NCBI GenBank assembly: GCA_963661945.1
Contig: CAVLDP010000012.1
Coordinates: forward strand, 1-60,931
Reading direction: 5' to 3'
DNA: 60,931 nucleotides
Source: CAVLDP01 sp963661945
GTDB taxonomy: Bacteria > Bacillota > Clostridia > Lachnospirales > Lachnospiraceae
In this document: positions 16,629 through 24,290 of the stretch, piece after piece
Numbering within the stretch: the stretch's first letter is position 1
Layout of the letters: each line of letters begins with the position of its first letter
Position numbers and translations under genes: made by a program
Notes under the pieces: generated by a model
The model's database searches: none
The model's input: only the letters and a program-made list of their open reading frames with translations
What the model was told of the DNA's origin: nothing

Positions 16629-17717
16629 TTAGAAATTATGATCTTCCATATAATTCATATATTCTACAACCATAAGCGCGATCTTAAAGGTAATCGCATC
16701 CTCGAAGACCCTAAGATCGAGTCCAGTGCTCTTCTCTAGCTTGTCCAGGCGATAGACAAGTGTATTCCTATGGATATAAAGCTGACGAGAAGTCTCCGAT
16801 ACATTCAGACTATTCTCAAAGAATTTGTTGATGGTAGTAAGCGTCTCCTCATCGAAATCCTCCGGAGACCTGCCTTCGAATATCTCTTCGATAAACATCT
16901 TGCATAGAGGAATCGGCAGCTGATAAATGAGACGTCCAATTCCAAGAAGCGAATAGGCAATGATGCTACGGTCCTTAAAGAAGATCTTACCAACATCAAG
17001 AGCCATTGCAGCTTCCTTGTAGGATTTCGATACCTCACGAATCTCATTTACAATAGTACCATAAGCTACGCGAATCTTTCGCTCTGGCTTGTCATGAAAT
17101 GCATCGATAATCACATTGGCGAGCTTATCAATTGCCTCATAATCTTCAAGCGGTCCAAGCTCTCTTACTACAATAATATTCTGCTCATCGACTGCTGTAA
17201 CGAAGTCCTTGCTCTTGCCACCGAAGACATTGCGAACGCGATCCATCTCATCGCCATCCTTGTCCGAACCTGTCTCAACAATCATGACCACACGTCTTGC
17301 CTCAATATCCACATGCAGCTTCTTGGCGCGATTGTAGATATCCACCAAGAGCAGATTATCAAGAAGAAGATTCTTCACAAAGTTGTCCTTATCGAATCTC
17401 TCCCGGTAAGCCACCAGTAATTGCTCTATCTGAAATGCGCACACCTTTCCAAGTGTCGCAGTCTCCTGGCTGTCCCCAAGTGCCAGAACAACGAATTCCA
17501 ATTGATGGTCATTATAGACTTTCAGAAAATGATTGCCATAAAGCACCTGACTGTCTGCCTCTGAGGCAGCAAATTTCATCACAGGCTCCAGATAATCTCT
17601 GGCATCAGACATGGTAGATGCTAGAATTCCCCCTTCTGCATCAAACACTGCCAAATCAACCTTTGCAATCTGATACAAACCGTCTATCGTCTTCTGTAGA
17701 ATCTGATTTGAAATCAT
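16629..17717 (-). CDS. CdaR/PucR family transcriptional regulator
   Basis: A 362-residue regulator with an N-terminal diacid-recognition-like domain (LYQIAKVDLAVFDAEGGILAST), a central GGDEF-like CdaR domain and a C-terminal PucR helix-turn-helix containing SLNVSETSRQLYIHRNTLVYRLDKLE. The family senses small ligands such as sugar diacids or purine breakdown products; here the ligand cannot be told. Its position just ahead of ftsEX suggests cotranscription or local control. The upstream 580 nt hold DnaA-box-like sites. Confidence 0.88.
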   Translation of the reverse strand: MISNQILQKTIDGLYQIAKVDLAVFDAEGGILASTMSDARDYLEPVMKFAASEADSQVLYGNHFLKVYNDHQLEFVVLALGDSQETATLGKVCAFQIEQLLVAYRERFDKDNFVKNLLLDNLLLVDIYNRAKKLHVDIEARRVVMIVETGSDKDGDEMDRVRNVFGGKSKDFVTAVDEQNIIVVRELGPLEDYEAIDKLANVIIDAFHDKPERKIRVAYGTIVNEIREVSKSYKEAAMALDVGKIFFKDRSIIAYSLLGIGRLIYQLPIPLCKMFIEEIFEGRSPEDFDEETLTTINKFFENSLNVSETSRQLYIHRNTLVYRLDKLEKSTGLDLRVFEDAITFKIALMVVEYMNYMEDHNF

Positions 17718-17748
17718 TCCTACGTCTCCCTTCTGTATATCTTGGCAA

Positions 17749-17754
17749 ATTATA
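17749..17754 (-). promoter_or_regulatory. Possible -10 element of the cdaR-like gene
   Basis: TATAAT occurs on the minus strand at 17749-17754, about 32 nt before the cdaR-like start. No good -35 is placed at 16-18 bp, so the promoter may need an activator. Confidence 0.35.
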
Positions 17755-18064
17755 CAATTTGCGATATGCCTTTTACCCCAATTTACACATATCCTCTAAC
17801 AAGGATAATACAAAATAACGGAAAAGGGAAGATAAAATCCCTTGTCTTTAGTGCATTTTTACCGATACCAGATTTTATGCCTCAAGTGTCCATCATCTGT
17901 TGCTCATCTATCTGAAATCTTCTAGAAGTTTTTTGTAATTTTCGCACAACTCCTCGAGGTGATTCATCATTTAGATGTCAATTTCTTTTTGCCAAAAGGC
18001 AGCTTTTCATCACATTTGAATAGAACAGGTGTTTCAAATCATTTCCACTTTTTCATCTCAAGAT

Positions 18065-18134
18065 TGTGGATAAGGTGGATAAGTTAGTGTATAAGTCCAT
18101 TTTTCGCCATTTCTTCTCCCAAAATTGTGGATAA
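18065..18134 (-). promoter_or_regulatory. Cluster of four DnaA-box-like sites
   Basis: On the minus strand two perfect TTATCCACA boxes lie at 18065-18073 and 18126-18134, with one-mismatch boxes TTATCCACC at 18074-18082 and TTATACACT at 18086-18094. All four face the same way and fall within 70 bp in a 580-bp AT-rich non-coding stretch between nlpC-like and cdaR-like genes. DnaA box consensus is established; binding here is inference. The rest of 17718-18254 holds no gene I can support. Confidence 0.6.
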
Positions 18135-18247
18135 ATTCTGCCACTCCGCCAAGCTATGATTTTCCTTTTTTCTCTCTGCATTCTTTCTTTGTGTATTTTT
18201 CACAAGTTAGACACATTTTGCCCCAGTGTCATTGACGGAAAATTTAC

Positions 18248-18284
18248 AAAAAGAAGAGCTCTGCAACTATTGTTGCAGAGCTCT
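18248..18284 (-). terminator. Terminator after the NlpC/P60 gene
   Basis: Perfect 13-bp stem AGAGCTCTGCAAC/GTTGCAGAGCTCT (18255-18267 / 18272-18284) with a 4-nt loop, followed on the minus strand by a T-rich run. It ends the pepF-to-nlpC transcription unit. Confidence 0.85.
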
Positions 18285-18295
18285 CAAGCATATTC

Positions 18296-19465
18296 TTAAT
18301 AAATACGGCGAATTGCGAGTATATCTCGATAATTGACATTATCATACTTGATTCCATTTCTAGGATTCGAAGCTGAGATAATATTGCCATTGCCAACATA
18401 GATTCCAACATGACCAGAATAACAGACAATATCACCTGCTGCCATCTCTGAGTAGTCCACACCATATCCGCAGGAACGCATAGCGCTCGAAGAATGCGGC
18501 AGGCTCACACCAAAGGAAGCATAAACACTCATGACAAATCCGGAACAGTCTGTTCCATTGGTTAGGCTGGAACCACCATATACATATGGATTTCCCAGGA
18601 ACTGTGTCGCATAATTTACAACTGCAGAACCGCCAGATCCAGATGGTGCTGCATAGGTTCGATTAGAACCGCCAGAAGAATAAGACTTACGCGCAGATGC
18701 TGCCGCAGCTGCCTGTCTCTCTGCTGCTTCTCTGGCAAGTCTAGCCTGCTCCTCCGCCTTGGATTCTGCATAGGTATATTCTGTCGATAGGGTGACATAA
18801 TCCGTAGAAACGTATCCATCGCCTTCTTCCACGGATACCTTGACCCAGCCATTTGTAACAGTAGATTCGTCTGTTACCGTAAGATCATCTTCATTTGGAA
18901 CCATACCAATTACAGAGGAATCCGTAGATTGATCCTCTCTCACATAGAGGGTCTGCGTATTCACAGTAGCAACTCTTCTGGAAGAATCCCGGATCAGCTC
19001 TTCATCGCCAACTACCACATAATCAGACTTTACATAACCTGTGACATTTCCGGATGTAATCTTGTACCAACCATCCGATGTAGTCTCTTCCACATTACAT
19101 GCAGACTTATTGTAGAGTTTGCCGACAACTTCGCCATCTTCACTTCCATCGGAGCGAACATTTACATAATCATTTACCTTGGCAATTCCGATATTGGCAT
19201 ATTCATCTGCCGCTGATGCTGTTGTAGAAGTCGTAGTATCTGCAATGCTAGTATTCGTCGCACCCGATAGAATATTCGAAAGTGTCAGCGACACACCTGC
19301 TGTCGTAGAATAGGATCCTGCATATACAGTCTCCTGATCTGTGGACGCTATCGATGTAATACCGGCAAGAGGTGCTGCAAGAGAGCAAGTAGAGAATGCG
19401 CCACTTATACAGCAAGCTGACAAAGCTACCGCAGTCGCTCTCACAAGTCCTCGATTCCTATTCAT
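18296..19465 (-). CDS. Secreted NlpC/P60 endopeptidase with SH3b domains
   Basis: The 389-residue protein has a signal peptide (about residues 1-38, ending CSLAAPLAG), a serine/threonine-rich linker, two bacterial SH3 domains (YVNVRSDGSEDGEVVGKLY and LYVREDQSTDSSVIGMVP), an alanine/glutamate-rich linker and a C-terminal NlpC/P60 domain. The catalytic cysteine is in GTDCSGFV and the histidine in GHVGIYVGNG. Such enzymes cut the gamma-D-glutamyl-diamino acid bond in peptidoglycan peptides. It is the last gene of its operon, 2 nt after ridA. An FtsEX target role is possible but unproven. Confidence 0.93.
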   Translation of the reverse strand: MNRNRGLVRATAVALSACCISGAFSTCSLAAPLAGITSIASTDQETVYAGSYSTTAGVSLTLSNILSGATNTSIADTTTSTTASAADEYANIGIAKVNDYVNVRSDGSEDGEVVGKLYNKSACNVEETTSDGWYKITSGNVTGYVKSDYVVVGDEELIRDSSRRVATVNTQTLYVREDQSTDSSVIGMVPNEDDLTVTDESTVTNGWVKVSVEEGDGYVSTDYVTLSTEYTYAESKAEEQARLAREAAERQAAAAASARKSYSSGGSNRTYAAPSGSGGSAVVNYATQFLGNPYVYGGSSLTNGTDCSGFVMSVYASFGVSLPHSSSAMRSCGYGVDYSEMAAGDIVCYSGHVGIYVGNGNIISASNPRNGIKYDNVNYRDILAIRRIY

Positions 19466-19467
19466 GA

Positions 19468-19848
19468 CTAGTTCTCCTTTGTCGCAATAACTTCAATCTC
19501 AAGCATAACATCTTTAGGAAGACGAGCCACCTCTACACAGCTTCGCGCTGGATATGGCTCTGGGAAATACTTGGCATAGACTTCATTAATTGCCGCGAAA
19601 TCATTCATTTCCTTAATAAATACTGTCGTCTTCACAACACGGTCCATAGAAGAGCCTGCTGCCTCAACGAGATTCTTCATATTAGAAAAGGCCTGCTCTG
19701 CCTGAGCTACAGAACCCTCTGGAATTGCACCAGTTGCAGGATCAACAGGAATCACGCCTGAAGTATATACCATTCCATTTACCTCAATTGCCTGAGAGTA
19801 TGGTCCAATTGCCTGTGGTGCCTTGTCTGTGCAAATTACATTCTTCAT
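19468..19848 (-). CDS. ridA: RidA family enamine/imine deaminase
   Basis: A 126-residue RidA-type protein that hydrolyses reactive enamines formed by PLP enzymes. Signatures IGPYSQAIEVNGMVYTSGVIPVDP near the N-terminus, TVFIKEMNDFAAINEVYAKYF and the arginine-containing PARSCVEVARLPKDVMLEIEVIA near the C-terminus match RidA, including the key Arg in PARS. Length is normal. Confidence 0.93.
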   Translation of the reverse strand: MKNVICTDKAPQAIGPYSQAIEVNGMVYTSGVIPVDPATGAIPEGSVAQAEQAFSNMKNLVEAAGSSMDRVVKTTVFIKEMNDFAAINEVYAKYFPEPYPARSCVEVARLPKDVMLEIEVIATKEN

Positions 19849-19901
19849 ATTAAATAACCTCTTTTCTTAATCTATTCCTATATCAAAGGTAAGATCCTAC
19901 T

Positions 19902-20738
19902 CTAGAGCTTTCGGATCTTGCCTCCATCTAAGCTAATACGTCTCTCTTTATAGAGTCGGCCAACCGCACGTTTGAATGCCGCCTTACTAAGTCCGGTCTC
20001 TCTCATGATAATCTCAGGTGAAGCCTTCTCGGTAAATGGAAGAACTCCAGCATAACTATCGAGTAATTCAAGCAGTCTCTTAGCATCTGCATCCATCTGG
20101 ACATGGGCCTTCTCTCGAAGAGAAATATCCAGCTTGCCATCCTCCTTGACCGAGGTGACGCGAGCTGTGATTACATCTCCCACGTGAAAATGAGATGCAT
20201 CCTCATGACGTGGAATCATGGCAGAGTACTGATCGTCCACAGCGACAAAGGTTCCAAAATCATGGCCGAATTCGTAGATTCTGCCACAAACCTCATCTCC
20301 AACCTGATAAGGAGAATTCTTCTTAAGTAAATCGTAGATTCCCTTCATGGAAGCCGACAAGCGATTACTCTTATCAATATAGAGTCGAACCAGAATCTCA
20401 TCACCAGCATCAATTCGACCTGTCATCTCCTTATATGGAAGAAAAAGATCCTTCTCTAAGCCCCAATCGAGGAATGCACCAATCTTCGTCACTTCCTGTA
20501 CCGTCAGAAGCGCAAATTCTCCGAGGGTAAGCTTTGGTGTATTCGTAGTCGCAATCAAACGATCACTCGAATCCTTGTAGAGGAAGACTTCGATCAAATC
20601 GCCAACCCTACAACCCTCTGGAACCTGCTTCTTCGGCAGAAGCACGCGGTCATCATTCTTATTCTCAGGCTCTGTCAGATAGACACCAAAGTCCACCTTC
20701 TTCACAACCTGCAATGTTTCCTTACATCCTAGTCTCAT
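19902..20738 (-). CDS. cvfB: CvfB-like S1 RNA-binding protein
   Basis: The 278-residue protein has a first S1-like domain (VKKVDFGVYLTEPEN), a second (ALLTVQEVTKIGAFLDWGLEKDLFLPYKEM), a third (GDEVCGRIYEFGHDFGTFVAVDDQYSAMIP) and a C-terminal winged helix (PEIIMRETGLSKAAFKRAVGRLYKE). This is the CvfB/YitL arrangement. It binds RNA; its cellular role is not well defined. It follows the thioesterase by 9 nt. Confidence 0.9.
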   Translation of the reverse strand: MRLGCKETLQVVKKVDFGVYLTEPENKNDDRVLLPKKQVPEGCRVGDLIEVFLYKDSSDRLIATTNTPKLTLGEFALLTVQEVTKIGAFLDWGLEKDLFLPYKEMTGRIDAGDEILVRLYIDKSNRLSASMKGIYDLLKKNSPYQVGDEVCGRIYEFGHDFGTFVAVDDQYSAMIPRHEDASHFHVGDVITARVTSVKEDGKLDISLREKAHVQMDADAKRLLELLDSYAGVLPFTEKASPEIIMRETGLSKAAFKRAVGRLYKERRISLDGGKIRKL

Positions 20739-20747
20739 ACTAATATC

Positions 20748-21452
20748 CTAATCCGTAATGAAAATCACCACGGCATAAATCTTGTCATCATTCTTAAGCA
20801 GTACCGACACCCGGTCATCCTCCTCTACCGATTCCACCGATACGAAGTCACCAAGCAGAGCCTGCTTATGATATTCTACCATAATTTCGCGAATTCGTCT
20901 TCCTTCCGGAAGTAGGGCATAAGCTGCAGCAATATAGCGCTCATTATTCATATGTCCATTGGTATCCATCTGAAGCTTGGACACTTCAAAATGATAGCCC
21001 GGAACTGTAGAATTTGGAATCGGCATCTTCCGCTCCTGCCAGTTACCAGGAAGAGGTTCTTCTGCCCCGTATGCTTCCTTAAGTTCTGCGCTAAGTCTCG
21101 TCGGAAGCATTGCTGCAAGATCCATATATACCCATACAGAATGCGCTGAAACGAGAAGGCATCCATTCTCATCTCGAATTGCAAAATCTCGAAAGGCCTG
21201 AATTCCCTTATAACCTGCTGACCAGGTCGAAACCTTGACAACCTGCATAAAGCGCGGCATCTCATCAATCTTAATATCCCATGTAAGGATAAACCAGCCT
21301 GTCCGCTTCTTCATCAAATCATAGAGGGAATAACCCACACTCTCCGAATGAAATACACTGCAATTCTGCAAGAGATTAATCAGGGCAGACGTCGTAAGTC
21401 TTCCGGAGTTATCGCATTCTGTATAGCGAATTTGTGTGGTCATCTCATACAT
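20748..21452 (-). CDS. Acyl-ACP thioesterase
   Basis: A 234-residue double hot-dog protein of the FatA/FatB-like bacterial group, releasing fatty acids from acyl carrier protein. The N-terminal IRYTECDNSGRLTTSALINLLQNC (about 8-31), KRTGWFILTWDIKIDEMPRF and the later HMNNERYIAAAYALLPEG (with the asparagine/histidine of the active site, about 168) support this. It is cotranscribed with pepF and cvfB. The acyl chain preference cannot be read from sequence. Confidence 0.85.
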   Translation of the reverse strand: MYEMTTQIRYTECDNSGRLTTSALINLLQNCSVFHSESVGYSLYDLMKKRTGWFILTWDIKIDEMPRFMQVVKVSTWSAGYKGIQAFRDFAIRDENGCLLVSAHSVWVYMDLAAMLPTRLSAELKEAYGAEEPLPGNWQERKMPIPNSTVPGYHFEVSKLQMDTNGHMNNERYIAAAYALLPEGRRIREIMVEYHKQALLGDFVSVESVEEDDRVSVLLKNDDKIYAVVIFITD

Positions 21453-21469
21453 GAAGTCATCCTCTTATC

Positions 21470-23275
21470 TTATAATCCAAGCTGATCTGCCAGAGCTTCT
21501 GCCTGATCTAATACGTCCGCGAACTTATTCAGTGCAGCATCAATCGGTGCAGGGGAGGTCAAATCAACACCTGCGTGCTTAAGCTCATCGAGTGGATCCT
21601 TGCTTCCACCCATAGAGAGGAATTCGATATAACGCTTCACTGCAGGAGCACCTTCCTTACGAATACCTTCTGATAATGCCACAGCTGTGGAATAACCAGT
21701 TGCATATACATATACATAGAATGGAGAATAGAAATGAGGAATACGTGCCCATTCATACTGAACCTCCTCGTCGAGGACTAGCCCATCGCCGAAATATTCC
21801 TTGATCAATCCTTCATAGAGCTTATTTAAGCTTGTCGCATTAAGCGCTTCTCCACGCTCTGCAAGAGCATGTGCATCTCGCTCGAACTCAGCAAACATAG
21901 TCTGGCGATATACTGTTCCCTTGAAATTCTCCAGATACTGATTGAGAAGAGCCATGCGCTCCTTCGGATCCTCTGTGGTCTCGAGAAGATGCTCAATCAG
22001 AAGGTTTTCATTTACCGTGGAAGCTACTTCTGCCACGAAGAGGGTGTAATCTGCATACTGGGCAGGCTGAGTCACTGTTGAGAAATGAGTATGCATAGAA
22101 TGTCCCATCTCATGAGCCAGTGTAGATACCGAATCGAGTGAGCCATTGAAGTTCATAAGAATGTATGGCACAGAACGATAGGTTCCTGCAGAATAAGCGC
22201 CACCTGACTTGCCCTTGTTTGGATAGACATCGATCCAATGCTCACGAAAGGCCTGCTCTACGACATCTGTGTATTCCTCTCCCATGATGCTGAGGGTCTC
22301 AAGCACCATGTCGCGAGCCTGCTCAAAGGTGTATGTTTTCTTGCTCTCTCCCATAAGCGGCGCATATACATCATAATAATGAAGCTCGTCTACCCCAAGC
22401 AGTCTCTTTCTAAGAGCCAGGTAACGATACATGTCTGGCATATGCTTGTGAATGGTATCAACCAGGTTATCATAGACCTGTACTGGAATATGGTTCTGAT
22501 CCAGTGATGCCTCTCTGGAAGAATTATAATGACGAAGCTTAGCCTCTGCGGTAGCTCCTCTTACATTTCCATTGTAGGTTGCCGCAAAGGTATTGATATG
22601 CTCTCTATAAGACTTATAGAATGCATGAAATGAATTCTCACGAAGGATGCGATCCGTAGACATCTGCATTGGAATATAGTTGGATTCATTCAGCTCTAAT
22701 TCCTCTCCACTCGAATCCTTCACTGAATCAAATACCATATCTGCATCCATTAACATAGTAGAAGCCTCACGACCAGTAGAAAGCGCTTCTCCAAGAGATG
22801 CAATTACAGCCTCCTCCGCTGCACTTAAGACATGTGGCTTACTACGAAGGAAATTCTGCATCGTAATCTTGTGGTCTGCAAGAATTGGGTCATCAACCAT
22901 AGCTGACAGAGTCTTCTCATCCATGCTTAAAATCTCTGGCTTGGCAAAAGATACTGCAGCTTCAATCTGAACATACTTTGCCATAGCACGAGCTGTCATG
23001 GACTGTGCCACATCTGCTCTTGTATCCTCTGATTGACGGAGATTCGCATATCCAAAGATATCGTAGATGTCTAAGCTAAGATCTGTCTCTGCATCTAAAT
23101 ATTCCTTAATTGCCTCAGCACTTGTCAGCTTACCCTGAAATGATGCAATATGTGAAATCTTCTCATCAAGCTTCTGAAAGGCTTCTTCCCAAGCCTCATC
23201 GCTCTTATAGAAGAGGGTTAAGTCCCACTTATATTTCTCTTCAATGTCCTGTCTTTCTTTTAATTCATTTGCCAT
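21470..23275 (-). CDS. pepF: Oligoendopeptidase F
   Basis: A 601-residue M3-family zinc peptidase that cuts short peptides in the cytoplasm. The zinc motif HEMGH is at residues 388-392 (AHEMGHSMHTHF), and the third ligand region is in VAEVASTVNENLL about 27 residues later. C-terminal FYSPFYVYVYATGYSTAVALSEGI is typical of PepF. It is the first gene of the operon that ends with the NlpC/P60 gene. Confidence 0.95.
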   Translation of the reverse strand: MANELKERQDIEEKYKWDLTLFYKSDEAWEEAFQKLDEKISHIASFQGKLTSAEAIKEYLDAETDLSLDIYDIFGYANLRQSEDTRADVAQSMTARAMAKYVQIEAAVSFAKPEILSMDEKTLSAMVDDPILADHKITMQNFLRSKPHVLSAAEEAVIASLGEALSTGREASTMLMDADMVFDSVKDSSGEELELNESNYIPMQMSTDRILRENSFHAFYKSYREHINTFAATYNGNVRGATAEAKLRHYNSSREASLDQNHIPVQVYDNLVDTIHKHMPDMYRYLALRKRLLGVDELHYYDVYAPLMGESKKTYTFEQARDMVLETLSIMGEEYTDVVEQAFREHWIDVYPNKGKSGGAYSAGTYRSVPYILMNFNGSLDSVSTLAHEMGHSMHTHFSTVTQPAQYADYTLFVAEVASTVNENLLIEHLLETTEDPKERMALLNQYLENFKGTVYRQTMFAEFERDAHALAERGEALNATSLNKLYEGLIKEYFGDGLVLDEEVQYEWARIPHFYSPFYVYVYATGYSTAVALSEGIRKEGAPAVKRYIEFLSMGGSKDPLDELKHAGVDLTSPAPIDAALNKFADVLDQAEALADQLGL

Positions 23276-23330
23276 GTCATATTCTCCTATTCTAATCTCT
23301 TCTGACAGATGTAAATAATCCTTAGAATCA

Positions 23331-23361
23331 AGAAAACCCCGATGAAGAATTCACCGGGGTT
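23331..23361 (-). terminator. Terminator of tRNA-Gln
   Basis: Minus strand AACCCC/GGGGTT stem (23335-23340 / 23356-23361) with additional C-G closing pairs, followed by TTTTCTT. Confidence 0.75.
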
Positions 23362-23369
23362 CCTAGAAG

Positions 23370-23442
23370 CTGGCCCACAAGGATTCGAACCTTGAAAATG
23401 ACGGAGTCAGAGTCCGCTGCCTTACCGTTTGGCTATGGGCCA
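23370..23442 (-). tRNA. tRNA-Gln (anticodon CTG)
   Basis: A 73-nt minus-strand cloverleaf with acceptor TGGCCCA/TGGGCCA and discriminator G. The anticodon loop CTCTGAC gives CTG (23408-23410), decoding CAG. The D arm contains AACGGTAA and the T arm GGTTCGAATCC. CCA is not encoded. Confidence 0.92.
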
Positions 23443-23480
23443 TTATATATTGTGTCTCGTCCGCCGACTCAACAATAGAT

Positions 23481-23509
23481 AGTATACATAGAGTGTCATC
23501 CTTTTGCAA
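23481..23509 (-). promoter_or_regulatory. Promoter of tRNA-Gln
   Basis: Minus strand TTGCAA (23504-23509), 17 bp, TATACT (23481-23486), about 38 nt upstream of the tRNA. Confidence 0.7.
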
Positions 23510-23526
23510 GTACTTTTTTGAAAAAG

Positions 23527-24147
23527 TTATGCAAAATATGTCATCTCCTCACTCCAGTCAAATTCAGCGGACCCATTTGTAGCATCTGTAAGCTTGGAAG
23601 TAAGGGAATCACGCTGCACTACCGGGACATAGAAATGGAGACGAACCTGCTCCTCGAAATCAGAATCTATAACTTCGATTCCTTCTTCTCTAAGAATATA
23701 CTCTGCCTGACCATAGGCTGTATAAGAAATCGTCAGGAAGCATTCATATCCATCGATTGCCTTTGCAAAGCGACAATTCTTAAGCCCCTCCTGCACAGCC
23801 GCCTGATAAGCACGAACCAAGCCTCCTGTTCCAAGTAGTACTCCGCCAAAATATCTGGTTACGACGACAACCACATCATAGATCCCCTCTCGCTCTAATA
23901 CATCAAGCATAGGTCTTCCCGCTGTTTGGCTGGGTTCCCCATCATCGGAGCATCTGGAAATTGGATTCTTTCTTCCTATAATATATGCACTGCAGTTATG
24001 CCTGGCATCCCAATACTGCTTCTTCTTCTCCTGAATAAAGGAAAGTGCCTCTTCCTCCGTAGAAACTGGCATAATACTTGCAATAAATCTGGATTTCTTC
24101 TCTACAATCTCTCCGCAAGCGCCTTCTGCTACTATTTTCTGGCTCAA
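23527..24147 (-). CDS. YigZ/IMPACT family protein
   Basis: A 206-residue UPF0029-family protein. The N-terminal half contains KKSRFIASIMPVSTEEEAL and the block GEPSQTAGRPMLDVLE with VVVTRYFGGVLLGTGGLVRAY (about 85-110), which defines YigZ; the C-terminal part is a ferredoxin-like fold (DUF1949). Function is unknown, though links to translation control are known for the eukaryotic IMPACT relatives. Confidence 0.9.
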   Translation of the reverse strand: MSQKIVAEGACGEIVEKKSRFIASIMPVSTEEEALSFIQEKKKQYWDARHNCSAYIIGRKNPISRCSDDGEPSQTAGRPMLDVLEREGIYDVVVVVTRYFGGVLLGTGGLVRAYQAAVQEGLKNCRFAKAIDGYECFLTISYTAYGQAEYILREEGIEVIDSDFEEQVRLHFYVPVVQRDSLTSKLTDATNGSAEFDWSEEMTYFA

Positions 24148-24225
24148 ATTACAATCCGCCTTCCTATAAATTCAGTCTTCCTACATGCGTTTTTATAGAC
24201 TAATGGTATGGGATTGTCTCTATTT

Positions 24226-24284
24226 TTGCAAGAGTCACTTCCTTCTGATATAATAGGGTGCGAATTCTGTGACTCAAACGGAGG
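24226..24284 (+). promoter_or_regulatory. Promoter and ribosome site of the class A PBP gene
   Basis: TTGCAA (24226-24231), 17 bp, TATAAT (24249-24254), followed by GGAGG (24280-24284) 6 nt before the ATG at 24291. This is one of the best-defined promoters in the window. Confidence 0.8.
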
Positions 24285-24290
24285 ACATTT

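Noticed and set aside
18065..18134. Chromosomal origin of replication
   Set aside because: DnaA boxes are present, but dnaA, dnaN, recF, gyrB and rpmH are absent nearby and the box cluster is small, so I treat it as a DnaA-binding region only.
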